64,000 bases of DNA from CAITSH01 sp025356665 (GCA_025356665.1 JANXRV010000097.1:23694-87693), one strand, 5' to 3'. Numbered from the stretch's first letter, positions 42,043-51,605 are shown. Notes: generated from the letters alone by a model not told the origin. A program made the numbers and translations.

Positions 42043-43266
42043 GTGAATGCTGACGCGGGCAGCGCGCCGGCACAGCCGCTCCGCACCCACACCCTCGCCC
42101 TTGTCGCCGCCATTGCCGCCGGCGTGATCGGCGGCTGCGCCTTCGCCAAAATGTCGCCGGCACTGCCTCTGCTGAAAACAGAACTCGGGCTCACCCTGAT
42201 CCAGGCCGGCTGGCTCGCCTCGGCCTTCAACGCCCTTGCCATGCTGAGCGCCATCGTATTCGGGGTGCTCTCGGACCGCGCCGGTTCCCTGCGATTTTGC
42301 ATACTCGGCCTTGCCTGCATCGCAGCCGGCGGCCTGCTGGGCGCACTCGCGCCGGGCACGCCGCTGCTGGTCGCCTCGCGCCTGGTTGAGGGCATCGGCT
42401 TTATCGCCATCATCGTCTCGGCACCCGCACTCATCCTCCTGGCCACAGCACCGGCACAGCGTGGCCTGGCCTTTGGTTTCTGGTCCAGTTACATGCCCTT
42501 TGGCAGCGCCATCGTCATCACGCTCTCACCGCTGCTGCTGGCGCAGCCCGACTGGGGTTGGCGCTCGCTCTGGATATTGGTGAGTGTGTGTGCGCTCATT
42601 GGCGCTGCGCTGCTCGCCTCGCAGCACCGCCACTATGGCGCTGCCGGCCCCGCCGCGCCGCGCTCGCTCGCACACATTCGCGGCGCGCTGACCCAACCGG
42701 TGCCCTGGCTGCTGGGCCTGGTGTTCGCCGTCTACACCACGCAAAACGTGTCCATGCTGATCTGGCTGCCCACCTACCTGCAGGAGGTCGGCCATGTCGG
42801 CGCAACGGCCGCCGCGATGCTCACGGCGCTGGCGATCTTCTGTAACTGCTTTGGCAATGTGTTCGGCGGCTGGCTGGTGCAGCGCAAGGTGCCGCGCGGT
42901 CGCATTATCATCAGCACCTTTTGCATCACCAGCGTGCTCTTTACCGGCATTTTCGCCAGCAGCCTGCCCGATGGCCTGCGCTATGCCCTGGTGCTTTTAT
43001 ACAACGCCGTCACCGGCATGGTGCCGGCGGCGGTGATTTCCGGCGCTGCACGCTACGCGCGCACGCCCGCCGAAGCCGGCTCGCTGCAAGGCCTCGTGAT
43101 GCAGCTTGCCAACGTCGGTATTTTTTGCGGGCCACCGCTAGTCGCCGCGGTGGTGACGTTTTCCGGATCATGGGACGCGGCCTTATCGGTGATGCTCGGC
43201 TGCGCGGTAGTAGGCATCAGCGGCGGCACCATCATCAACCGCTTTGAGCGCGCGGCACAAACCTGA
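42043..43266 (+). CDS. Major facilitator superfamily transporter
   Basis: The 407-aa protein has about 12 hydrophobic segments. After TM2, FGVLSDRAGS is the MFS motif A region, and a long central loop contains SLAHIRGAL. The start appears to be GTG at 42043, 10 bp after the dehydrogenase stop. It is a candidate importer or exporter for the substrate of the surrounding oxidoreductases. The cyanate/organic-acid carrier branch is a guess only. Confidence 0.9.
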   Translation: MNADAGSAPAQPLRTHTLALVAAIAAGVIGGCAFAKMSPALPLLKTELGLTLIQAGWLASAFNALAMLSAIVFGVLSDRAGSLRFCILGLACIAAGGLLGALAPGTPLLVASRLVEGIGFIAIIVSAPALILLATAPAQRGLAFGFWSSYMPFGSAIVITLSPLLLAQPDWGWRSLWILVSVCALIGAALLASQHRHYGAAGPAAPRSLAHIRGALTQPVPWLLGLVFAVYTTQNVSMLIWLPTYLQEVGHVGATAAAMLTALAIFCNCFGNVFGGWLVQRKVPRGRIIISTFCITSVLFTGIFASSLPDGLRYALVLLYNAVTGMVPAAVISGAARYARTPAEAGSLQGLVMQLANVGIFCGPPLVAAVVTFSGSWDAALSVMLGCAVVGISGGTIINRFERAAQT

Positions 43267-43400
43267 ACCGCAAGGCCGAGCGCAAACCCGCTGGTGATTC
43301 ACCTGCATGGTCGAACGCGGCGATGGCCGCGGCGAAATCAGGGCGACAAAAGACGGGGCGCGGTTTTTTTGCGCTAGCCACGTGGCAAACCGCAGTCCTT

Positions 43401-43448
43401 CATACCGCCATACCTCCATACCGCCTTACCGCCTTACCGCCATACCTT
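43401..43448. repeat. 8-bp imperfect tandem repeat, 6 units
   Basis: Units are CATACCGC, CATACCTC, CATACCGC, CTTACCGC (twice) and CATACCTT. They lie immediately upstream of the flavin monooxygenase start (43472), in the place of a leader region. Confidence 0.88.
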
Positions 43449-43471
43449 AGCGACTGTTAAAATCCGGCCCC

Positions 43472-44677
43472 ATGAGCCAATCTGAACACCGCATGCTTAT
43501 CGCCGGCGCCGGCCCGGTGGGCCTGGTCGCCGCCAACGTCTTTGCCGACGCCGGCATCCCCGTCACCGTGTTCGAATCCGAAGCGTCGCTGCCGACCACG
43601 CTGCGCGCGTCGACCTTCCAGCCGCCGACGCTGGACCTGCTCGATCGTTTCGGCATCAGCAAAAAAATCATCGCCATGGGCCTGTCGGCGCCGCGGCTGC
43701 AATACCGCGATCGCAAGGGCTGGATGGTGGAACTCAATTTCGGCGCCATCAGCCAGGACACCGCCCACCCCTATCGCGTGCAATGCGAGCAGTACAAGCT
43801 CGCCAACCTGCTGGCCGAACGCCTGCAACAATTCCCGCATGCCAGCCTGGTGTTCTCGACGCGCGTCACCGCCGTGACGCAGACCGACGGCGAGGTGGCG
43901 GTGAGCGTTGAAGGGCCGCACGGGCAGTCCGTCATCACCGGTGACTGGCTGATCGGCGCCGACGGCGGCAAAAGCGCGGTGCGCGAAGCGCTGGGCATCA
44001 AACTCGAGGGTTTCACCTGGCCGGACCGGTTCCTCGTCGCCAGCACACCCTTTGACTTTCCATCCGTCATCCCCGACCTGTGCGAGGTAAGTTACTTCGC
44101 CGATCCAGAAGAATGGTTCTTCCTGCTGTACGTGTCCGGACTGTGGCGCGTGATGTCGCCCATCGGCGCAGAGGAGAATGACGCCGACGCACTCACTGAC
44201 GCGAGCATCCAAAAACGCCTGCAACGCGTGCACGCCAAGGCCGGCGACTACGAAATCCGCCACCGCACCGTCTACAACGTGCACCAGCGCGTTGCAAACC
44301 GCTACCGCGAAGGCCGCGCCTTTCTCGCCGGTGACGCCGCCCACCTCAACAATCCGCTGGGCGGTATGGGCATGAACGGCGGCATCCACGACGCTTTTAC
44401 GCTCGCCGACAAGCTGGTGCGCGTGCACCGTGGCGAACTGGGCGCTGCAGACCTCGATATTTACGAACTGCAACGCCGCCCCATCGCGCTTGAGTACGTC
44501 AATAAAATCACCATCGCCAACAAGCGCAACCTCGAGACCAGCGACCCCGAGGAACAACGCAGCTGGCGCGCGCAAATGACGCGTATCGCGGCCGATCCCG
44601 TGCTGTCGCGCGAGTACCTGCTCAAAGTCTCTATGATCGCCAGCTTGAGAAACCAGGAAGGGATACGCAATGTTTGA
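43472..44677 (+). CDS. FAD-dependent aromatic hydroxylase (MhpA/PheA-type monooxygenase)
   Basis: The 401-aa class A flavoprotein monooxygenase has the dinucleotide motif GAGPVG (near 11-16) and the DG motif in WLIGADGGKSAVREALG (near 157-173). The GD motif is in FLAGDAAHLNNPLGGMGMNGGIHDA (near 286-310). It probably hydroxylates a phenolic compound using NAD(P)H. It could supply a catechol or hydroxyquinol to the dioxygenases encoded at 18262 or 31121, but that link is inference. Its stop overlaps the next Bug gene by 8 bp. Confidence 0.9.
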   Translation: MSQSEHRMLIAGAGPVGLVAANVFADAGIPVTVFESEASLPTTLRASTFQPPTLDLLDRFGISKKIIAMGLSAPRLQYRDRKGWMVELNFGAISQDTAHPYRVQCEQYKLANLLAERLQQFPHASLVFSTRVTAVTQTDGEVAVSVEGPHGQSVITGDWLIGADGGKSAVREALGIKLEGFTWPDRFLVASTPFDFPSVIPDLCEVSYFADPEEWFFLLYVSGLWRVMSPIGAEENDADALTDASIQKRLQRVHAKAGDYEIRHRTVYNVHQRVANRYREGRAFLAGDAAHLNNPLGGMGMNGGIHDAFTLADKLVRVHRGELGAADLDIYELQRRPIALEYVNKITIANKRNLETSDPEEQRSWRAQMTRIAADPVLSREYLLKVSMIASLRNQEGIRNV

Positions 44678-45659
44678 GATGCCGACCTCAACACGCCGCA
44701 GGCTTGCCATCGCGGCGGCGTTTTTCGCCGCCACAGCTGTAACGACTGTCACAGCAGCGGATTTCCCCACCAGGACCATCACGCTGATCACGCCCTTTCC
44801 ACCAGGCAGCACCAGCGACCTGATTCCGCGCCTGGTGGCGCAGGTCATGAGCAAATCCATGGGCGTCAGCGTGGTAGTCGAAAACAGACCCGGCGCCAAC
44901 GGCTCGGTCGGCGCCGTCAAGGTTGCCACCTCGCCCGCCGACGGCTACACCGTACTGCTGGCGACAACAGGCGTACTGGCCATCAACCAGTGGGTTTATC
45001 CGAAACTGCAATACGCACCGGAAAAGGATTTCGATCCTGTCATCAACGCCGCGGCAACACCGAACATGCTGGTGGTGCATCCGGGCATCAAAGCCGACAA
45101 CCTGAAGGAACTCGTCGCCCTGGCCAAAGCCACGCCGCGCGAACTGAGTTTTGCATCGGCCGGCAACGGCAGCACCAGCCACCTGTGCGGCGAGACGCTC
45201 AAGGTCGCCGCCGGCATCGACATCGTGCACGTTCCCTATCAGGGACCGGCGCCGGCAATGCAGGATGTATTGAGCGGCCGCGTCGGCATCATGTGCGACA
45301 ATTTTTCCAACGTCATCCAGCATGTGCGCGCCGGCCGCCTCAAGGCCATCGTCGTCACCAGCCGCGAGCGCAGCGCCAAGGCCGGCGACATCCCCACCTC
45401 CGGCGACGCCGGCATGCCCGACCTCGAAGCGGGTATCTGGTACGGCTTTGTCGTGCCGGCGGGAACACCCAAGGATGTGGTGAGCAAACTCAACAGCGAA
45501 TTCGCCAGGGCGCTGCAGGATGCCGAGGTCACCACCAAGCTCGATGCCATCGGCCTCAAAATAATCGCCGACAAACCCGATGAATTCCGCCGCTTTATCG
45601 GCCGCGAAGCCGCGCGCATGCAAAAAGTTGTAAAGGCCTCAGGCGCGCAAATCAACTAG
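44670..45659 (+). CDS. Bug-family substrate-binding protein
   Basis: The 329-aa product has a signal peptide (RRLAIAAAFFAATAVTTVTA), then FPTRTITLITPFPPGSTSDL and VVVENRPGANGSVG. It overlaps the hydroxylase gene by 8 bp, which suggests its ligand is related to the hydroxylase substrate. It is tail-to-tail with a further Bug gene, with a shared palindromic repeat between them. Confidence 0.93.
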   Translation: MFEMPTSTRRRLAIAAAFFAATAVTTVTAADFPTRTITLITPFPPGSTSDLIPRLVAQVMSKSMGVSVVVENRPGANGSVGAVKVATSPADGYTVLLATTGVLAINQWVYPKLQYAPEKDFDPVINAAATPNMLVVHPGIKADNLKELVALAKATPRELSFASAGNGSTSHLCGETLKVAAGIDIVHVPYQGPAPAMQDVLSGRVGIMCDNFSNVIQHVRAGRLKAIVVTSRERSAKAGDIPTSGDAGMPDLEAGIWYGFVVPAGTPKDVVSKLNSEFARALQDAEVTTKLDAIGLKIIADKPDEFRRFIGREAARMQKVVKASGAQIN

Positions 45660-45689
45660 GTCGCGGCAAGGCCCCGGGCACGACACCGC

Positions 45690-45720
45690 CCGGAAACCCG
45701 CGCCAGACGGGCATTTCCAG
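45690..45720. repeat. Palindromic element, copy between convergent Bug genes
   Basis: The core from 45692, GGAAACCCGCGCCAGACGGG, is identical to the copy at 51609 onward, with GGAAA/TTTCC outer arms (45692-45696, 45714-45718). It is the only structured sequence in the 135-bp gap between stops at 45659 and 45795, so it may end transcription from both sides. Confidence 0.75.
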
Positions 45721-45794
45721 CCATCACCATCGGTGTGCCGTATCGCCGGTGTAGCAATCGTCGCGTGGCGTAGCCTGATAGTGCGTATCGGGCG

Positions 45795-46784
45795 CTACTG
45801 CGGCTTGATACCCGCCTTGCGGATCACGCCGGCCCACTTGTCCATGTCGGATTTGAGGATGGCCGCGGTTTCATCCGGGGTCGTCGCCGCGGCCTCCGCA
45901 CCAAGCGTTTCGAAGCGCTCCTGCATGGCCGGTGTGGCGACGATTTTCGCGATCTCGCGTTGCAACCTGTCGGCGATCGCACGCGGCAGTTCCTTGGGGC
46001 CAAGCAAGGCGTACCAGCTTTGGATCTCAAAGCCGGGCACGCCGGCCTCTGCCACGGTCGGCACATCGGGCATGGCGCTTGATCGTTTGGTGGAACTGAC
46101 GCCCAGCACGCGCAGCTTTTGCGATTTGTAGTGCGGCATGACAGTGGTGACGCTTGTGACCGCAACGGGAATATGCCCGCCGACAACATCGGTCATCAGC
46201 GGCGCACCGCCCTTGTAGGGCACCTGTTGCAGGTCGATGCCGGCCATCATCTTCAGCGTCTCGCCGGTGAGCATGGTAGCCGCCTCCGAGTTGCCGATCG
46301 CCACCTTGCCCGGATTGGCCTTGGCGTAGGCGATGAGCTCCTTGATATTGCTGAAAGGCTGCTGCAGCCCGGACACAAACACCATTTTTGAAATCGCGAC
46401 AAAGGTCACCGGCGCAAAATCCTTCAGCGTGTCGAACGGCACCGTCTGCAAAAAAGGGTTGATGACATGGGTGCCGGTGACAACGGCCAGCGTGTAACCA
46501 TCGGGGGCGGACTTGGCGACCATGTCCGAACCGATGGCGCCGTTGGCGCCGGGGCGGTTTTCCACCACCACCGACTGCCCAAGTGCGGCGCCCAGTTTTT
46601 CCCCCAGCGCGCGTGACAGGATGTCGGTGCCCCCGCCGGGCGAGTAAGGCACGATGACGCGAATGGGCTTCGCGGGATAGGCCTGGCCTAATGCCGGTGG
46701 CGCACCTGACAGCAGCATTGCCATCACAGTCGCAGTCACAATGCCAGCCGCAGTCGGGCGCGAAATCCGCTTCCTTACTTGCAT
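45795..46784 (-). CDS. Bug-family substrate-binding protein
   Basis: The 329-aa product starts at ATG 46784 with GAGGGGG upstream. It has a signal peptide (GIVTATVMAMLLSGAPPALGQ), then YPAKPIRVIVPYSPGGGTDI and VVVENRPGANGAIG. It is the last gene of a minus-strand run (RraA-like, Bug, LigI-like, SDR, SGNH-like, Bug). Confidence 0.93.
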   Translation of the reverse strand: MQVRKRISRPTAAGIVTATVMAMLLSGAPPALGQAYPAKPIRVIVPYSPGGGTDILSRALGEKLGAALGQSVVVENRPGANGAIGSDMVAKSAPDGYTLAVVTGTHVINPFLQTVPFDTLKDFAPVTFVAISKMVFVSGLQQPFSNIKELIAYAKANPGKVAIGNSEAATMLTGETLKMMAGIDLQQVPYKGGAPLMTDVVGGHIPVAVTSVTTVMPHYKSQKLRVLGVSSTKRSSAMPDVPTVAEAGVPGFEIQSWYALLGPKELPRAIADRLQREIAKIVATPAMQERFETLGAEAAATTPDETAAILKSDMDKWAGVIRKAGIKPQ

Positions 46785-46836
46785 GTCTGTCCCCCTCGAT
46801 GCGCCGCAGCGGGACGGTCCCGCGCGGCGAAAAAAC

Positions 46837-47661
46837 TTACTTCGCGTAGTACTCGCGTACCGTATCATCAGCCACGCCCTGCAGGAAGGCGGCGAGCGAG
46901 GCGTCAAGGCCGGCGTGATAACTGTTGCCCGAGGAGGAGCGCTTGTAGATGGCGGCATAGGTGACGACCGCGGCAAGATAAGTGCCGATCAGCGTCGGGT
47001 GGCGCTTGTCCGGCTGGTAGAACTCCAGGTCGGGGCGGCGCGCGATGGCCTTCGCAAAGGCGAGGCCGGCGGGAATCACCAGCGCGTCATTGGCGTTGCC
47101 GGCAATGGTGTATTGCTCGGCCAGTTGCGCCGTCATCTCCGGCTTGTCCTTGTACGCCCAGGTCATGAACAAAATCGGCCGCGCGCCGTTGGCGACAATG
47201 ATCGCGCTCTGCTTTTTCACCTGCTCGTGGAATACCGGCTTCAACTGCGGATGGATCGGGCACTGGCTGCAATCGGCGACGATCACCGCGTCATACAATT
47301 TGCTGCCCGGCTTGTTGAAGACGATATTGTTGTTGGCGTCAAAACTGTATTTGCCGATGCCGTCGGGGCGGAAGTACGAGGCCATGTCGTGCCAGTCCAT
47401 GCCCGAACCGCTGATCGTCAACGAGACACCGCGTGGCGCGGCTTTCGGATCGGCGGCGCGCACCAGGCTCAGGAAGTGGCTGTGCATGCTGTTGTTGTAG
47501 TAAAAAAAGCTGTTGCCGGCCCACAACATGACGTTGGGCGTGCCACCACCGACCTCGCTGCGGGAAGCTTTGGTCTGTGCCGTTGCCGCAAGGCAAAGCC
47601 CCGCACCCAGGGCCATCACCAGCCAATGCATCATCGCGCGTTGCATGTTGAACCTGAACAT
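46837..47661 (-). CDS. Exported SGNH-hydrolase-like protein
   Basis: The 274-aa product starts at ATG 47661 with AGGAGG upstream. A signal peptide (about 1-27, ending LAATAQ) is followed by MLWAGNSFFYYNNSMH, where GNSF stands where SGNH enzymes have the nucleophile block. The C-terminal DKRHPTLIGTYLAA resembles the DxxH catalytic pair. It is probably a periplasmic esterase or lipase-like enzyme. DUF4886-like proteins show a similar GNSFT start. It lies between an SDR and a Bug gene in one operon. Confidence 0.72.
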   Translation of the reverse strand: MFRFNMQRAMMHWLVMALGAGLCLAATAQTKASRSEVGGGTPNVMLWAGNSFFYYNNSMHSHFLSLVRAADPKAAPRGVSLTISGSGMDWHDMASYFRPDGIGKYSFDANNNIVFNKPGSKLYDAVIVADCSQCPIHPQLKPVFHEQVKKQSAIIVANGARPILFMTWAYKDKPEMTAQLAEQYTIAGNANDALVIPAGLAFAKAIARRPDLEFYQPDKRHPTLIGTYLAAVVTYAAIYKRSSSGNSYHAGLDASLAAFLQGVADDTVREYYAK

Positions 47662-47705
47662 AAAGCCTCCTGTTGAAACGTCGCTACCGTGTTGCTGCTG
47701 CAACT

Positions 47706-48554
47706 TCAGTCGCAGCGCACCGTCATGCCGCCATCGACAACGATCTCGGTGCCGGTGATAAAGCGCGCCTCATCCGACGCAAGAAACAGCGCCGCATTGG
47801 CGGTGTCACGGCCGTCACCGGCAAAGGCGAGGGGAATGCGTTTTTGCCGCTGCCGCAGTATGGCCTCGACATCGCCACCGGCGCGCTGGCCGGCAAGACG
47901 CGCCTCGACCATGGGCGTGTGCAACTGCCCCGGCACCACGGTGTTGACGCGAATGCCACGCGCCGCGTACTGAACCGCCACAACCCTGGACAGCTGTATC
48001 ACCGCCGCCTTGGTCGCCGCATACGCCACCTGCGCAGCGCCGGTCCAGCGCAGCCCGGAGGTGGAGGCGATGTTGATAATCACGCCACCACCCTGCGCCT
48101 CCATCACCGGCAGCACATGCTTGCAACCGAGGAACACGCTCTTCAGGTTAAAGTCGACCTGCGCATCCCAGACTTCTTCGGACATTTCAACCGGTCCGCC
48201 GGCGGCCGAACCGCCGACATTGTTGACCAGCACGTCGATGCGCCCGTAGGTCTTGAGGCAGGCCTCAACCATGGCCTTGATTGACGCGCTGTCGGTGACA
48301 TCACAGTCGTGCGCCATCAGTGTCCCGCCGGATTTTTTCACCAGCGCCACCGTTTCATCCAGGCGCGCGAGATCGCGATCACAGGCGAACACCCTGGCAC
48401 CCTCCTCGGCAAAGCGCACCGCCATCGCGCGACCGTTACCCCAACCGGGGCCGACCGATCCGGCGCCGGTAACGATGGCCACCTTGCCCTGCAGGCGTCC
48501 GCCGACCGCATCGCCCGATCGACTCATTGCGTCCAGTCCACCCAATCCACTCAC
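47706..48554 (-). CDS. Short-chain dehydrogenase/reductase (SDR)
   Basis: The 282-aa classical SDR has GAGSVGPGWGNGRAMA as a variant nucleotide-binding glycine motif near residues 31-46. NNVGG follows near 109, and the catalytic triad is Ser-Tyr-Lys (IASTSGLRW; YAATKAA). The GTG at 48554 overlaps the LigI-like stop by 4 bp; an internal ATG 9 codons later is the alternative start. Extra residues in the glycine loop (VGPGWGNG) are found in a subgroup of SDRs. The substrate is unknown. Confidence 0.92.
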   Translation of the reverse strand: MSGLGGLDAMSRSGDAVGGRLQGKVAIVTGAGSVGPGWGNGRAMAVRFAEEGARVFACDRDLARLDETVALVKKSGGTLMAHDCDVTDSASIKAMVEACLKTYGRIDVLVNNVGGSAAGGPVEMSEEVWDAQVDFNLKSVFLGCKHVLPVMEAQGGGVIINIASTSGLRWTGAAQVAYAATKAAVIQLSRVVAVQYAARGIRVNTVVPGQLHTPMVEARLAGQRAGGDVEAILRQRQKRIPLAFAGDGRDTANAALFLASDEARFITGTEIVVDGGMTVRCD

Positions 48555-49441
48555 GTTTTCGCCTCGCGCAGATCAACTGGAAAGCCGTAAAAATCGCCCG
48601 GGTTCTCGACCAGCAGCAACTGCCGTTGTGCCGCCGTCGGCGCGATTTGCGCCAGGATATCGACCAGCGTGCCGTCGTCCGGGATGGCGCGCAGGTTTGG
48701 GTGCGGCCAGTCTGTCCCCCAGAACACGCGGTCGCCAAACTCGGCCACCAGCTTGTGCGCAAAGGGGATCGAATCGGCCCACGGCGGGTCGAGGCGCGAA
48801 TTGCGCTCCGCGCCGCTGACCTTGACGTAAAAGCGCTCGTCCTGCATCAGCGCGAGCAGCGACTGGAAGGCCGGTTGCACCACGCCCAGCGACGAGTCCA
48901 TGCGCCCCATGTGGTCGATCACCACAGGCACGGCGCAACGCTTGAAAAAAGGCGCCAGTTCGTCCACCAGCGTGCTCTCAAAATGCACCTGCAGATGCCA
49001 GCCCATGTCGGCGAGGCGCAGCGACAGCGCCACCACCTCTTCGGGGTTCGCCCCCTTGCCCAGATGGCGCATGAAATTAAAGCGCACAGCGCGAAAGCCC
49101 TGCGCGTCGAGACGCGCGAGCTGCGCGTCGCCGACCGTGGCCGGCGCCAGCGCGACACCGCAGTAATCGCCCTTCTTGGCGGCGATGGCATCGGCCACCA
49201 CGCTGTTGTCATAGCCGTGGCAGGTGGACTGCACGATGACACAATGCCGGATGCCCAGCAGCGCGTGCAGCGCGAACAGCTTTTCCTTCGGCGCATCGGC
49301 CGGAATGAAGGGTGCGCCGGCGGCATAGGGGAACACCGCGCCGGGCCCGAACACATGCACATGCGTATCGCAGGCGCCCTCGGGCAGTTGCAGCGTGGGC
49401 TTGTGCGGCGAGGCGAGGTAAGAAGGTTTTGGATCGCTCAT
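48551..49441 (-). CDS. Amidohydrolase of the LigI / 2-pyrone-4,6-dicarboxylate hydrolase type
   Basis: The 296-aa product starts at ATG 49441. CDTHVHVFGPG carries the HxH pair near residue 25. RFNFMRHLG, VHFES and VVIDHMGRMD (His near 153) and FWGTDWPHPN (Asp near 219) match PDC lactonase LigI. The enzyme class opens 2-pyrone-4,6-dicarboxylate in the protocatechuate 4,5-cleavage pathway. An RraA-like gene (oxaloacetate/HMG aldolase fold) lies in the same operon, which fits such a route but does not prove it. Confidence 0.88.
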   Translation of the reverse strand: MSDPKPSYLASPHKPTLQLPEGACDTHVHVFGPGAVFPYAAGAPFIPADAPKEKLFALHALLGIRHCVIVQSTCHGYDNSVVADAIAAKKGDYCGVALAPATVGDAQLARLDAQGFRAVRFNFMRHLGKGANPEEVVALSLRLADMGWHLQVHFESTLVDELAPFFKRCAVPVVIDHMGRMDSSLGVVQPAFQSLLALMQDERFYVKVSGAERNSRLDPPWADSIPFAHKLVAEFGDRVFWGTDWPHPNLRAIPDDGTLVDILAQIAPTAAQRQLLLVENPGDFYGFPVDLREAKT

Positions 49442-49460
49442 AGCGGGTATGCGCTGGGCG

Positions 49461-50441
49461 CTAGTCTTCCTTGAAACCGATGGCCTTGATGATGCCGCCC
49501 CAACGCGCCTGCTCGGCGGCAACGAATGCGGCGTATTCCTCCAACGTGGTCGGCGAGGGAATGCCGCTCACCTTGGCGAACTGCTCCACCAGCGCCGGTG
49601 ACTTGAGCCCGGCAATGGCGGCGGTGTTCAGGCGCTTGATGATCTCGGGCGGCGTGCCGCCGGGCGCAACGAGGCCGTACCAGTTATCGGAAATCACGCG
49701 CGGGAACTTCACCTCGGCGGTGGTCGGCACATCGGGCAGCGCGTCAATGCGCTTTGCCGTGGTGAGCGCCACCGCCTTCAGCTTGCCCGACTTGATATGC
49801 GGCAACACCACCGGGATATCAAAAAAGCCCAGCTGCACCTGCCCGCCCAGCAAATCGGTTACCGCCGGCGCCGCGCCCTTGTAGGCGACATGCACGATGT
49901 CGATGACGGCCTCGGCCTTGAGCAGTTCACCGGCGAGATGGGTGATGCCACCGGCTCCGGCCGAACCGTAGTTGAGCTTGCCCGGATTGGCCTTGGCGTA
50001 GGCGATAAGTTCGGCAAAACTGTTCACCGGCAGCGAAGGATGCACAACAATGGCCTCAGGCACCTTCACCACCACCGAGATCAGCGCAAGATCCTTGTTC
50101 GGGTTGAACGGCATCTTGGACAGCGCAAACGGCGCCATCGCCACCGAGCCCTGATTGTTAAAGCCCAGCGTGTAACCGTCAGGCGCAGCCTTGGCCACCG
50201 CATCCATGCCCAGCACGCCACCGACGCCGCCCTTGTTCTCCACCACCACCGGCTGGCCGAGGCTGGCCGACAACGCCTGCGCCATCGCACGGCCAAAAAA
50301 ATCGGCCGGACCACCTGCGGGAAAACCGATGATCAGCCGGATCGGCTTGTTCGGGTAGGCCTGCGCCTGTACCGCATTGACAAAAGAAACCGAGGCCATT
50401 GCAAGCAACGTACAAGCCAGATTTTTAATCAGTCCGCGCAT
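49461..50441 (-). CDS. Bug-family substrate-binding protein
   Basis: The 326-aa product has a signal peptide (LACTLLAMASVSFVNAVQAQ), then YPNKPIRLIIGFPAGGPADF and VVVENKGGVGGVLG. It lies 19 bp upstream of the LigI-like gene in transcription order, so co-expression is likely. Ends AIGFKED. Confidence 0.93.
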   Translation of the reverse strand: MRGLIKNLACTLLAMASVSFVNAVQAQAYPNKPIRLIIGFPAGGPADFFGRAMAQALSASLGQPVVVENKGGVGGVLGMDAVAKAAPDGYTLGFNNQGSVAMAPFALSKMPFNPNKDLALISVVVKVPEAIVVHPSLPVNSFAELIAYAKANPGKLNYGSAGAGGITHLAGELLKAEAVIDIVHVAYKGAAPAVTDLLGGQVQLGFFDIPVVLPHIKSGKLKAVALTTAKRIDALPDVPTTAEVKFPRVISDNWYGLVAPGGTPPEIIKRLNTAAIAGLKSPALVEQFAKVSGIPSPTTLEEYAAFVAAEQARWGGIIKAIGFKED

Positions 50442-50563
50442 GGGTCTTCTCCTTGGATGCTATGTGCTGGGTGCCGGGTGCTGACTACGAAGCGGCTTGG
50501 TGATGCGTGCTGCATGCTATGCCACATACATAAAAGTCGCACTTGCCGCCAACTGCTGATGTT

Positions 50564-50633
50564 TTATGCTGCGTTTTTTATGGCGCGTGTCTTATGGTGC
50601 GTATCTTATGGTGCGTGTTTTATGGCGCCTGTT
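50564..50633. repeat. 14-bp imperfect tandem repeat, 5 units
   Basis: Units are TTATGCTGCGTTTT, TTATGGCGCGTGTC, TTATGGTGCGTATC, TTATGGTGCGTGTT, TTATGGCGCCTGTT. They are in the 295-bp spacer between the Bug start (50441) and the RraA-like stop (50737); no gene is visible there. A GTGCTGGGTGCCGGGTGCTG stretch near 50464 adds further low-complexity sequence. Confidence 0.9.
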
Positions 50634-50736
50634 GTCTGGTTCGCACTATTCTCGATGCCAACAATTTCGGCGACCCCGGCCAACAAGTTACCAGAAGCGG
50701 CACCCGCGGCGCGCAATTCTTTACCCCGTCGCCCGG

Positions 50737-51471
50737 CTATTTTTTGCGCGGGATCGCCAGGAACTGCGCCAGGGGCATACCTTCGCCGATTTTGGCAAGC
50801 CGCTCCTCCTCCGACTGTTCCAGGCGCTGCGCCGTCGCCAGTACCTCGGCGGCGCGCGCGCGCGGCACGAAGCACACACCCACTTCATCAGCGATAACCA
50901 GGTCGCCCGGATGCACCGTGACGCCGGCCATCACCACGGGCACGTTGATCCCGACCGTTTCGATGCGCCACTTGCCGGTGGCCGGGCTGACCGAAGAGGA
51001 CCACACCGGGTAGCCGATCTTGCGCGAATGGTCGATGTCGCGCACCGCGCCGTCCACCACCGCACCGGCCTCGCCCTGGCGCTTGCCGATGGAGGCCGAG
51101 ATGCCGCCCATGCTGGAAATATTCGCCACCCCCTGTATCACCAGGATGTCGCCGGGCGCGGCGAGGTTGTGCGCCTCGATTTCAGCCAGATGCGAGACGT
51201 TGCGCGCCACCGCCTCGGGCACCGTCTTGTCGAGCTTGCGGTTGAGCACCGTCACCGCCTGCGCCACCACGCGCGCTGCGGGGTCGCTTGGCCGCAAGCT
51301 CGAGCCGGGCACCGCGCCACTGACCCCACAATAGTCCATGGCATCGGACGTGGTGCCGGTGAGATCACCCAGCGCGCGATAACCGGCCAACAGCGCTTCG
51401 GGCAGGCGTTCTATCTCCAGCGCGCCAAACGCGGACGCGGGCAATTTGCCCAGTGTTTTTATGCTGCTCAT
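50737..51471 (-). CDS. RraA-like protein / 4-hydroxy-4-methyl-2-oxoglutarate aldolase family
   Basis: The 244-aa product starts at ATG 51471 (MSSIKTLGKLPAS). The family hallmarks are GDILVIQG, GAVVDGAVRDIDHSR (catalytic Arg-Asp near residues 142-143) and HPGDLVIADEVGVCFVP. These enzymes cleave 4-hydroxy-4-methyl- or 4-carboxy-2-oxoglutarate to pyruvate plus oxaloacetate, the end of the protocatechuate 4,5 route. Longer than RNase-inhibitor RraA (about 160 aa), as catabolic members are. First gene of the LigI-like operon. Confidence 0.88.
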   Translation of the reverse strand: MSSIKTLGKLPASAFGALEIERLPEALLAGYRALGDLTGTTSDAMDYCGVSGAVPGSSLRPSDPAARVVAQAVTVLNRKLDKTVPEAVARNVSHLAEIEAHNLAAPGDILVIQGVANISSMGGISASIGKRQGEAGAVVDGAVRDIDHSRKIGYPVWSSSVSPATGKWRIETVGINVPVVMAGVTVHPGDLVIADEVGVCFVPRARAAEVLATAQRLEQSEEERLAKIGEGMPLAQFLAIPRKK

Positions 51472-51605
51472 GCTGACTCTCCGATAGCTGAAAAACGTGT
51501 CCGGCCAAGACGGCGACGCGCGGCGCCCGGTTAAACACCGGCGCCGCACCGCACACCGGAGGGGCAAACTATACGCCGGCAAAGTCGCATCGCCTCGATA
51601 TAAAT

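Noticed and set aside
43457..44929. Minus-strand frame of 490 codons across the flavin hydroxylase and Bug start
   Set aside because: It spans two genes with conserved cofactor motifs and signal peptide on the plus strand.
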